From assembly GCA_964540815.1 (NCBI GenBank), contig CAZIOH010000016.1, positions 22,422 to 86,421 on the forward strand: 64,000 nucleotides of DNA, read 5' to 3'. The translations under genes and the position numbers were made by a program. A model generated the notes under the pieces. That model made no database searches. It saw nothing but the letters and a program-made list of their open reading frames with translations, and was not told where the DNA came from. The stretch comes from CAZIOH01 sp964540815. Its GTDB lineage: Bacteria > Myxococcota_A > Polyangia > Fen-1088. Below are positions 55,480 through 62,648 of the stretch, one piece after another (position 1 is the stretch's first letter; each line of letters begins with the position of its first letter).

Positions 55480-55529
55480 GCCCGGGGAACTATGGAACCA
55501 AAATCAACGCGACGATAGAGGCGAAGGTC

Positions 55530-57029
55530 TCACTGGGCCGCCGCGCTGCGGGAGTCCGGGCAGCTCTCGCGGGCGCTGCGCAGCAGGAACTCGAGGTCGG
55601 GGGTCCCTTCGGCCTCCACGTAGATCTGGTACGAAAAGAGGGGCTTCGAGAGCCGGATCAGGCCCTGGTTCAGCCGCAGCAGTCCCCGGGCGAGGGGACC
55701 GTCGCCCAGCGCCTTCGGGAAGGGGGCAGGCACGCCGCGCACCTCCTTGATCTTGAAGCCCGCGTCCCGCAGCAGCCGCAGAAGCCCCCGGAAGTTGAAC
55801 AGGCGCCGGTGCGTGAAGTCGAGGATCCCGGTGTGATTGTAGTTGAACTGCCCCAGCGCCAGCTGCAACCGCTGCACGGCGAAGGCGATGTTCGGCGTCG
55901 TGATGATGAAGGTCTGCTTCTGATGGGTGATCTGCGCGCGAACCTTCTCGAGGAAGATCTCGGGGTCGACCAGGTGCTCGATGATGTCCAGCATCATCAC
56001 GTGGGAGAATCCCCGGATGTCCGGGGTCTCGAGGTCGAGGTCCTTGACCTGGCAGGTGATCCGGGGAGATTTGTGGACTGGCTCGAACTGGTCGACGATG
56101 CAGACCTCGCAGTCCTTCCGGGTGAGCTCCCGCGCGATCCCGCCCGAGCCCCCGCCCACGTCGATGACCTTGGCCCCGGGCGGCACGGCCCCGATGGCGT
56201 AGGTGTGGCTGCTCGGGTACCCGAGCTTGAGCTCGTAGGGCTCGCGCTCGAGCCGGGTGTCGAACCGGCGCTGGTAGAGGACACCGGCTCGATGCGCGGT
56301 GTTTCGCAGGGTCGCCATCACCACGTCCCTCGCGTACCTCATGCCATTGACCCGGCAGATCTCGTCGCCGTAGTAGGTGGGGATCGGCAGCTCGGTGATC
56401 CGGGCGCCCGAATTCAGCAGCTGGATGATGATCTCGGTGTCGAAGTGGAAGTCGTTCGAGTTCAAGCGGAACGGCAGCCGGGACAGGGTGGGCACCGAGT
56501 ACACCCGGAAGCCACTGTGAAACTCGGAGAGCTTGGTGCGCAGGAGCGTGTTCTGGATGCGGGTCAGCACCTTGTTGCCGACGAACTTGTAGAAGGGCAT
56601 GCCGCCGGCACGGGCCGCCCCGGGCACCATCATCCGGCTGCCGAAGACCGCCTCCGCCTGGCCGCTGGCGATGGGGGCGACCAGCCGCGGCAGCTCCTCC
56701 GGCGCGTACTGAGCGTCCCCGTGCAGCAGCGCCACGATGTCGAAGCCCTCCGCGCTGGCATACGCGTAGCCGACCTTCTGGTTGCCACCGTATCCCTGGT
56801 TGAGCTCGTTGCGGAGCACGGTGAGGGGGATGTCGGGATGGGTCCGGCGGTACTCCTGGCCGATGGCGAAGGTCCGGTCGTCCGAGCCGTCATCGATGAC
56901 CAGGATCTCGCAGTCGTAGTCGCGAAAGAGGGTCGCCGGCACCCGGGCCAGCACCTCACTCAACGTGGACTCGGCGTAATAGGCGACGACGAACACGAGC
57001 AGACGCTTCTTCGGAGCGGGCTTGGCCAT
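55530..57029 (-). CDS. Fusion: N-terminal GT2 glycosyltransferase and C-terminal methyltransferase
   Basis: The 499-residue protein has a family-2 glycosyltransferase domain at residues 1-240: LVIDDGSDDRT (nucleotide-sugar site, 44-53), LLHGDAQYAPEELPRLV (acidic metal site) and the acceptor loop GFRVYSVP. A class I methyltransferase follows at about 265-430 with SAM motif I VIDVGGGSGGIARELT (288-303) and MMLDIIEHLVDPEIF. The end (about 440-499) has SPFPKALG-like basic helices. The methyltransferase might methylate the sugar added by the GT2, or a lipid-linked intermediate. The frame is open to 57131, but ATG 57029 gives the standard GT2 start. A 158-bp divergent region separates it from the next gene. 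Confidence 0.88.
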   Translation of the reverse strand: MAKPAPKKRLLVFVVAYYAESTLSEVLARVPATLFRDYDCEILVIDDGSDDRTFAIGQEYRRTHPDIPLTVLRNELNQGYGGNQKVGYAYASAEGFDIVALLHGDAQYAPEELPRLVAPIASGQAEAVFGSRMMVPGAARAGGMPFYKFVGNKVLTRIQNTLLRTKLSEFHSGFRVYSVPTLSRLPFRLNSNDFHFDTEIIIQLLNSGARITELPIPTYYGDEICRVNGMRYARDVVMATLRNTAHRAGVLYQRRFDTRLEREPYELKLGYPSSHTYAIGAVPPGAKVIDVGGGSGGIARELTRKDCEVCIVDQFEPVHKSPRITCQVKDLDLETPDIRGFSHVMMLDIIEHLVDPEIFLEKVRAQITHQKQTFIITTPNIAFAVQRLQLALGQFNYNHTGILDFTHRRLFNFRGLLRLLRDAGFKIKEVRGVPAPFPKALGDGPLARGLLRLNQGLIRLSKPLFSYQIYVEAEGTPDLEFLLRSARESCPDSRSAAAQ

Positions 57030-57187
57030 GACCAGCAGAGTGTATCCGGCGGGCCGTCTCGCAGCTACCCCGGTCGGGGACCGGGAGAAGATCGGGTCGT
57101 TGTGATAGAAAGCCGACGCCTCTGTAAACAATTCCCCCGGGCCAAAGTCTTGAAATCACGTGAATCACCCGGTTCGAGGGCGTCTGC

Positions 57188-58504
57188 ATGATCCAGCTTC
57201 CCCAACCTAGCCGGCCTGCCCGGCCTCGGCCACTCTCGGGCGCGGACAAGCTTCGCCGCGCGTACGTCCTGGTCGCGTCATTCGTGGGCCTGGCCCTGCT
57301 CTTTCGAGCCGTGCCGCAGCTCGACGAAGCAATGGGCGACATGCACTGGGATCTCAACGTCGACCAGCTCACGGCACGGGCATTCCTCGATGGCTACAAC
57401 CCGTTCACGCGGTCCGGGGCGGTTCGGTCCGGTCTGTCCCTTTCGGGACCCGCGGGCACCGGACATCCCCCGACCACTTGCTTCTGGTTCATCCCGCTCG
57501 CGCGCATGAGCCTGCACGCCGCCGGCGCGATCCTCGCCTGGACGACCATCCTGCTCCTGCTGGTCGAGCTCGCGACCACCTTCCGCCTGCTGCGCTACCC
57601 GGCGCCCATGGCCAGCGCCTGGCTGGTGCTGTGTTACGTGTTGAGCTGCTCCTTCATGAAGTATCACGTCGGGGTCGGACAGATCTCCGGGTTGATAGGC
57701 TTCCTCTATTTCGTCGGTTGGGCAGCCGGGCGCGACGGGGGTGATTGGCTAGCAGGCGCCGCGCTGGGCGTCGCCTGCACATTGAAGGCCTTTCCGGGCC
57801 TGATGGTGGTGCTGTTCCTGGTGGCCATGCGTTGGAGGGCCGTGCTGGCCGCGGTGCTGGTGTACACGACGGTGGCGGCATACATGACCGCGCAGCTGGG
57901 GTTCGCGAGCTGGCGGTTCTTCCTGGCCCAGCAGGCCCCCGTCGCCGACCTGTGGATGGGGAGCATCCAGAACCAGAGCATCCACGGGATCGTCTTGCGG
58001 ATGTTCCGCCCGGTCTGCGAGTGGCACGGCCCGGTCCTGCGGCAGGCGACCATCATCTCGTCGGTGCTGGGGTTACTGCTGGTGGTGGCCGGCGTCTGGC
58101 TGGTGCGTCGGATCGTTCGCGGCGGCGGATTCGACCTGGCCTACGCGCTGTTCGTGGTGCTGTCGATGGTCACCTCCCAGTGGACCTGGGAGCACTACAC
58201 CGTCATCTACGTCCTGCCAGTCTCGATCCTGGGCTCGACCCTCGTGGCCTGGTGGAAGGCCCGCCGACACAGGGCCGGGGTGGCCGCGATGCTGCTCCTG
58301 CTCGCAGGGATCGTAGGGTCGTGGGCCATCAGCATGAACACCAAGGTCCAGCTCCAGGGCGAGGTCCACCGCGGGTCGTCTGGCCTTCACCTGCGGCTCC
58401 ACGTCTTTGACGTGCTCAACTGGGCCCCGGGGCTCGTGTTGCTGGCGATGCTGCTGGTGGTTTGCCGGTGGACCGACCGCGCCCGGCGCTCCCCGGCGAT
58501 CTGA
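57188..58504 (+). CDS. GT87/DUF2029-family membrane glycosyltransferase
   Basis: The 438-residue protein has about 11 membrane segments and the GT87-like pattern: a short first loop with acidic residues (MGDMHWDLNVDQLTARAFLD), then GYNPF, HPPTTCFWFIPLARM, and a central KAFPGLMVVLFLVAM. GT87 enzymes transfer sugars from polyprenyl-phosphate donors outside the membrane; mycobacterial members build arabinomannan/mannan. It is likely a second outer-face glycosyltransferase of this locus. ATG 57188 has GAGGG about 7 nt upstream. It is divergent from the GT2-methyltransferase gene and convergent with the methyltransferase-GT2 gene (39 nt between stops). Confidence 0.82.
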   Translation: MIQLPQPSRPARPRPLSGADKLRRAYVLVASFVGLALLFRAVPQLDEAMGDMHWDLNVDQLTARAFLDGYNPFTRSGAVRSGLSLSGPAGTGHPPTTCFWFIPLARMSLHAAGAILAWTTILLLLVELATTFRLLRYPAPMASAWLVLCYVLSCSFMKYHVGVGQISGLIGFLYFVGWAAGRDGGDWLAGAALGVACTLKAFPGLMVVLFLVAMRWRAVLAAVLVYTTVAAYMTAQLGFASWRFFLAQQAPVADLWMGSIQNQSIHGIVLRMFRPVCEWHGPVLRQATIISSVLGLLLVVAGVWLVRRIVRGGGFDLAYALFVVLSMVTSQWTWEHYTVIYVLPVSILGSTLVAWWKARRHRAGVAAMLLLLAGIVGSWAISMNTKVQLQGEVHRGSSGLHLRLHVFDVLNWAPGLVLLAMLLVVCRWTDRARRSPAI

Positions 58505-58543
58505 TGGCCCTCGCCGGGCCAGGCGCCCGGTCCCGGCAGCCGC

Positions 58544-60070
58544 TCACACGAAGCGCAGCTTCTGGGCCGCCACCGCCGACATGCGCAGGAGCAGGAGGCC
58601 ATGCTTCCAGCGCGAGATGTTGGTCTCCCCGTAGGTGCGGTCCCGGTAGCGCACCGGGATCTCCACGATCTTGAGGTTGAGGCGAGCCGCCCCGAAGATG
58701 AGATCGAAGTCTCCGAACGGGTCGAAGTCCCCGAAGTAGTGGCGGGCCGCCGCCAGCCGCTGGTAGTCGTGGCGCCAGAGCACCTTGGTGCCGCAGAGGG
58801 TGTCGCGGATGGGCTGGCGCAAGAGGTAGGTGAAGAGCTGGGAGAAGGCCACGTTTCCCAGCTTGTTCAGGAAGCGCATCGCATTCTTCTCCATCGGGTA
58901 GACCAGGCGGGTGCCTTGCACGTAGTCGGCCTGCCCCCGGACGGCGACCTCGTAGAACGCCGGCAGGTCCTCCGGCGGCACCGTCAGGTCGGCATCGAGG
59001 ATCATGAGCAGATCCCCGGTGGCCTGCTCGAAGCCCAGGCGAACCGCGTCCCCTTTTCCCTTGCCGGACTGCTGGTACGCGGACAGCCGCAGCCGGCCCC
59101 GGTAGCGGGCCAGGCATTCCTGGATGGTCTGCCAGGTTCCGTCCGTCGAGCCGCCTTCGACGAAGATGAGCTCGGTGGAATCGCCCATCACCGGCGTCCT
59201 CTGGATGGCGGCCTCCACGTTGCCGGCCTCGTTGCGGGTCGGCACGATCACGCTCACCGACGCGGCCCGCCGCACCGACGGCAAGCCGCGATCGCGCAGC
59301 ACGTAGATCCGGTAGAGCGACAGGGTCTGCACCCCCGGCAGGCGGGCCACGTACCGGTTGAGCCAGGGCGACACCCCCGGAATTTCCATCGGAAGCAGCA
59401 GGCGGTCCTCGTAGCGGACGACCTCGAGGCCTGCGATGTCGAACAGGTTCTTGAAGTCGTGGTCCGAGAGCCAGTTCGCCTCGGGGGCCGCCTGCTTCCA
59501 GCCGGCCCGCTCGGCCAGGCGCGACGGGAGCTCCCACAGGAAGTTGAAGGCGGACAGGTAGATGCGCCCCCCCGGGTTCAGCCGGGCCCGCAAGCTCTCG
59601 AGCAGCGCGCGGATGTCGGTGACGCTGTGGCACAGCCGATCGCAGACGATGGCGTCGAAGCGGGCCGGCTGTTCGGAGCCCCGAGGCAATCCTGCGCGGC
59701 TGCCCGCGCCGAGGGCGGCGGCTGCCGCCGTCGCGGGCCGGGTGGCGTCCGCGACGGTGAACGCGATGTCCGGGTAGGCCGCGCGGGCCTCCTCGACCGC
59801 CTCGGGCAGGTAGTCGATCCCCGCCTTGCGGAGGTTCGGCAGCGCGGCCAGCAGGCGGCCGGAGCCAGAGCCGGCCTCGAGCACCGTCGCATCGTCGGGG
59901 ATCAGCCGCCTCAGGGCCTCGATCAGATCCGCGTGCAAGAAGTCGCGTGCCTGGGGATGGGCGGGGGGCATGCGGGCGCGCCGGTAGTATTCGCGCCAGG
60001 CGCGGGCATTCGGGTCATCCTCGGCCGCGGGGGGAGCCGCGCCGGCTGGCTCGGAGGCGGGTGACTTCAT
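58544..60070 (-). CDS. Fusion: N-terminal methyltransferase and C-terminal GT2 glycosyltransferase
   Basis: The 508-residue protein has the reverse domain order of the gene at 55530. A class I methyltransferase comes first, with SAM motif I VLEAGSGSGRLLAAL at 63-77 and CDRLCHSVTDIRALLESLRA. The GT2 domain starts at about 271 with VSVIVPTRNEAGNVEAAI and continues with EGGSTDGTW and the acidic site MILDADLTVPPEDLPAFYEV (359 onwards). It ends with RYRDRTYGETNISRWKHGLL. That tail resembles dolichol-phosphate-mannose-synthase-like GT2, which make the lipid-phosphate sugars used by GT-C enzymes. A Pro/Ala-rich lead of about 20 residues precedes. It could make the donor for the two membrane glycosyltransferases nearby. 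ATG 60070 starts the gene, with 48 nt to the opposed GST-like gene. Confidence 0.86.
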   Translation of the reverse strand: MKSPASEPAGAAPPAAEDDPNARAWREYYRRARMPPAHPQARDFLHADLIEALRRLIPDDATVLEAGSGSGRLLAALPNLRKAGIDYLPEAVEEARAAYPDIAFTVADATRPATAAAAALGAGSRAGLPRGSEQPARFDAIVCDRLCHSVTDIRALLESLRARLNPGGRIYLSAFNFLWELPSRLAERAGWKQAAPEANWLSDHDFKNLFDIAGLEVVRYEDRLLLPMEIPGVSPWLNRYVARLPGVQTLSLYRIYVLRDRGLPSVRRAASVSVIVPTRNEAGNVEAAIQRTPVMGDSTELIFVEGGSTDGTWQTIQECLARYRGRLRLSAYQQSGKGKGDAVRLGFEQATGDLLMILDADLTVPPEDLPAFYEVAVRGQADYVQGTRLVYPMEKNAMRFLNKLGNVAFSQLFTYLLRQPIRDTLCGTKVLWRHDYQRLAAARHYFGDFDPFGDFDLIFGAARLNLKIVEIPVRYRDRTYGETNISRWKHGLLLLRMSAVAAQKLRFV

Positions 60071-60118
60071 GCCATGGGGCTTCTACTCCGGCCCGGTTGG
60101 GATGCACAATCGACCGAG

Positions 60119-60955
60119 ATGACGATCGATTCGACCGGAGTGCCCCGACGCGGATCCCTGCGGTTCGTGGAGCTCGAGGCGGCCCGAACGGCGCGCGGGC
60201 TGCGGCTCGTGCTGATCACCGCGCTGCCTTCTCCATGGTCCGAGGGGGCCCGCGCGCTCTTCGCCCTGAAGGGGGTGGACGCGCTCGGAGTGGCCTTTCG
60301 CCCTGGGGATGCCGCGCTGGCCGCCTGGACGGGCGTTCCGAACGCGCCGGCGGTGCTGCTCGATGACGAGCCACCGGCGTGTGGCTGGGAGGACATCCTG
60401 GCGCTCGCCGAACGACTGCGTGCCGAGCCGGCGCTGGTTCCGGTGGAGCTGCCGACCCGCGCTCGCTTCTTCGCCTGGATGCACGCGCTCCTCGATCCGT
60501 CCGGCCTTGCCGCGTGCCGTCGCCAGCTCGTGCTGCACGAATCCCTCCGCCCCGACGAGCCAGGCCATCTCCGGAGGGGCTTTCCGCCCGGGCTCGCCCG
60601 CCTGCTCGCGGCGCGTTACGGATACCACGCCGACCGGGTCCCCGAGGCCCGCGACCGCCTGATCGCGGGCCTCGCCGAGCTCGACGCCGCGCTCACCGTC
60701 AGCGCCCGCAGGGGCAGCCCGTACATCCTCGGGGAGCTCACCGCCCTCGATCTCTATGTCGCGGCCACCATCGCCATCCTGGCCCCGCTCCCCGACGAGC
60801 TGCACCCCATTGCGCCGACGCTCCGTCCCGCCCTCGAGTACCTCGACCCCGCCGTCGCCGCCTCCCTCACTCCGGCCATCCGGGCCCACCGCGACCTCGT
60901 CTACGCGGCCCACATCCACGACCCGCGCCCGGCGGGGGCGGCTCCTCAGAAGTAG
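60119..60955 (+). CDS. Glutathione S-transferase-like protein
   Basis: The 278-residue product resembles a GST-fold protein: a thioredoxin-like N-terminal half (RLVLITALPSPWSEGARALF, then VGVAFRPGDAALAAWTGVPN-like region and NAPAVLLDDE) and an all-helical C-terminal half with SPYILGELTALDLYVAATIA, the GST C-domain helix motif. Active-site residues for glutathione are not clear, so an enzyme role is uncertain. The frame is open to ATG 60074, only 3 nt from the divergent gene, so ATG 60119 (MTIDSTGVPRRG) is preferred. It is convergent with the SGNH gene, with a 10-nt overlap of the 3' ends. Confidence 0.7.
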   Translation: MTIDSTGVPRRGSLRFVELEAARTARGLRLVLITALPSPWSEGARALFALKGVDALGVAFRPGDAALAAWTGVPNAPAVLLDDEPPACGWEDILALAERLRAEPALVPVELPTRARFFAWMHALLDPSGLAACRRQLVLHESLRPDEPGHLRRGFPPGLARLLAARYGYHADRVPEARDRLIAGLAELDAALTVSARRGSPYILGELTALDLYVAATIAILAPLPDELHPIAPTLRPALEYLDPAVAASLTPAIRAHRDLVYAAHIHDPRPAGAAPQK

Positions 60956-62031
60956 CCCGCGGCGACCAGGGCGTTGTAGGACGCCGTCGCCATCTTCATC
61001 GCGCCCACGGGGTTCGGGTGCACCCCGTCCATGGTGTCGGTGGAGGCGTCGAAGCCGGTCCAGTGGTCGATGATGTACACCGGCGAGGTCGGGGTCGCGT
61101 TGGCGGCGGCCCAGGCCGGCGTGACGGCGGCGTTCAGCGCAATGGCGTTCTGTGGCGCGGGAATCAGCGGAATGATCTTGGAGATGAAGAAGATCACGTT
61201 GGGGTTGTTCTTGCGGAACTCGGCCAGGATCGCCTGCCAGGCCTGCAAGATCAGCATTGTGGGCTCACCGTCCCAGACGTCGTTGGTCGCATAGTGCATG
61301 AGAACGATGTCGGGCTTCTCGGCCGCCCAGGTCATGAGCTCGGCGTAGCTCCCACAGCCCTGGGGCTGCTTGGTGCACTTGGGTCGCGTGCTCGTCATGG
61401 GCAGGTAGGTGGCGCCGTAACCGCCATGCCCCTCGGTCTTGACGCTCGGTGCCCCACTGCAACCATTGTTGTTGGTCACGGTCCCGATGAACTGGAAATT
61501 GGTATGACCTCCGGCGATCAGAGTCTTCGACAGGAGCTGCGGATAGCAGGTGCTGCCCGTGACCGAGTCACCGAGCATCATGACCTTCCAGACGCCCGTG
61601 TGGTTGGTGCCGCCCGCCCCCGTGGCTCCTCCCGAGGCTCCGCCGCCACCGGACCGACCGCCGGCGGCGGCCATCCCACCGGTGCCCGGGCTTGCACCCT
61701 GTCCGTTCTGTCCGGCGGTCACGGTGGCGCCACCGCTACCCTGCGTATCCCCGCTGCCGCCCGATCCGGCCGGGTCCGGACCCGCGCCACCCGACGAGAC
61801 CACCGAACCGCCCGAGCCGGTGGCGACCACGGCTCCGCCGCTGCCCGTCGCCCCCCCCGACGATGAGACCACCGCTTGTCCGCCGCTGCCGGAGGCCGTC
61901 GAGGCCCCCCCCGAGCCCGGTGGCGTGGTGCTCGCGGCGCCGCCGCTGCCGCATCCGCCAAGCGCCAGGCTTGCGGCGAGCACGCCGATGAGCTGAAACG
62001 CACGAGCTCGGTACCCCACCGTAGGGGGCAT
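60946..62031 (-). CDS. SGNH/GDSL esterase, surface lipoprotein with Gly/Ser-rich linker
   Basis: The 361-residue protein has a signal peptide with a clear lipobox (LGGC, Cys27). A 118-residue linker of Gly/Ser/Thr/Ala repeats (SGGA/GSGG, residues 28-145) follows, then an SGNH hydrolase domain. The block I Ser is in MMLGDSVTG (Ser156). Block III-like residues lie in LMHYATNDVWDGEP and the final Asp/His pair in MDGVHPNPVG (Asp335, His338). The family includes carbohydrate esterases that take acetyl groups off xylan or other glycans, and CE3 is the closest type by pattern. The linker should hold the enzyme away from the membrane. ATG 62031 is the start; the open frame upstream is a shadow. A 6-bp inverted repeat (GCATTC/GAATGC, 62117-62136) lies 85 bp upstream. 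Confidence 0.85.
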   Translation of the reverse strand: MPPTVGYRARAFQLIGVLAASLALGGCGSGGAASTTPPGSGGASTASGSGGQAVVSSSGGATGSGGAVVATGSGGSVVSSGGAGPDPAGSGGSGDTQGSGGATVTAGQNGQGASPGTGGMAAAGGRSGGGGASGGATGAGGTNHTGVWKVMMLGDSVTGSTCYPQLLSKTLIAGGHTNFQFIGTVTNNNGCSGAPSVKTEGHGGYGATYLPMTSTRPKCTKQPQGCGSYAELMTWAAEKPDIVLMHYATNDVWDGEPTMLILQAWQAILAEFRKNNPNVIFFISKIIPLIPAPQNAIALNAAVTPAWAAANATPTSPVYIIDHWTGFDASTDTMDGVHPNPVGAMKMATASYNALVAAGYF

Positions 62032-62185
62032 CGGCGGCTGGCGCGAGGGGCTGCAGCAGGTGGTCGGAGGGAGGAGTGAAGACGGTTGGCGAGGGCGTGT
62101 CACGGGCACAATGAGAGCATTCATCATCTCGAATGCAAAGGGCCCATGTGAGGCCAAAACCTTCAGGAATCGTGCGGGACGCGGG

Positions 62186-62581
62186 TCACGGGCTCGCGTC
62201 GGCCGGGGGCTCGGAGTGCAGCTCGATGACGCGGGCCAGGATACGGCGCTTGGGTGGCTCGAGCTCGTCGAAGGCGATGCCGACCAGGGCGCCGAGCTCG
62301 GCGTCGCTCGTGAGGCGCATGACCTTGCCCGAGCCGGACAGGATCTCGAAGCCCGTCTCGAGGAGGAACTTGAAGTCCATGGTCGTCCCGATGGGCGGGG
62401 GGGCAGCACACCGCACCAGCATGCCGCTCTGACTGATGTTGAGGGTCGTGAGCTCGGCGAAGTCGACCGCGTCGGCGAAACGGCACATGGCGGCGTGGAC
62501 CAGCGGCGCTCGGGGCGCCCGCGGCTGCAGAGTTGGTTGCTCGGGATGACCTGGTGCGACCTTGGCTGACACGGTTCCCAT
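62186..62581 (-). CDS. PilZ-like domain protein (TIGR02266 type)
   Basis: The 131-residue protein resembles the TIGR02266 variant of PilZ, a Myxococcus-expanded paralogous family. The hallmark is CRFADAVDFAELTTLNISQSGMLV with the N-x-S-x-x-G motif, followed by PIGTTMDFKFLLETGFEILS and GKVMRLT and a final FDELEPPKRRILARVIEL. Typical PilZ domains bind cyclic-di-GMP through an RxxxR motif; here the Arg pair upstream (PRAPRAP) is not in the usual position, so c-di-GMP binding is doubtful. A Pro-rich lead of about 30 residues precedes. ATG 62581 gives the family start. It lies 67 nt after the DUF1552 gene and upstream of the SGNH lipoprotein. Confidence 0.82.
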   Translation of the reverse strand: MGTVSAKVAPGHPEQPTLQPRAPRAPLVHAAMCRFADAVDFAELTTLNISQSGMLVRCAAPPPIGTTMDFKFLLETGFEILSGSGKVMRLTSDAELGALVGIAFDELEPPKRRILARVIELHSEPPADASP

Positions 62582-62648
62582 GGCTTCCTCATCGTCAGCT
62601 CGCCGCGCGAGTTGAGTCGAAAAGCGAGCCTGGAATCGGGACTCGACC

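Noticed and set aside
57130..57175. TCACGTGA palindrome upstream of the GT87 gene
   Set aside because: An 8-bp E-box-like palindrome is common by chance; no second copy or matching regulator was seen.
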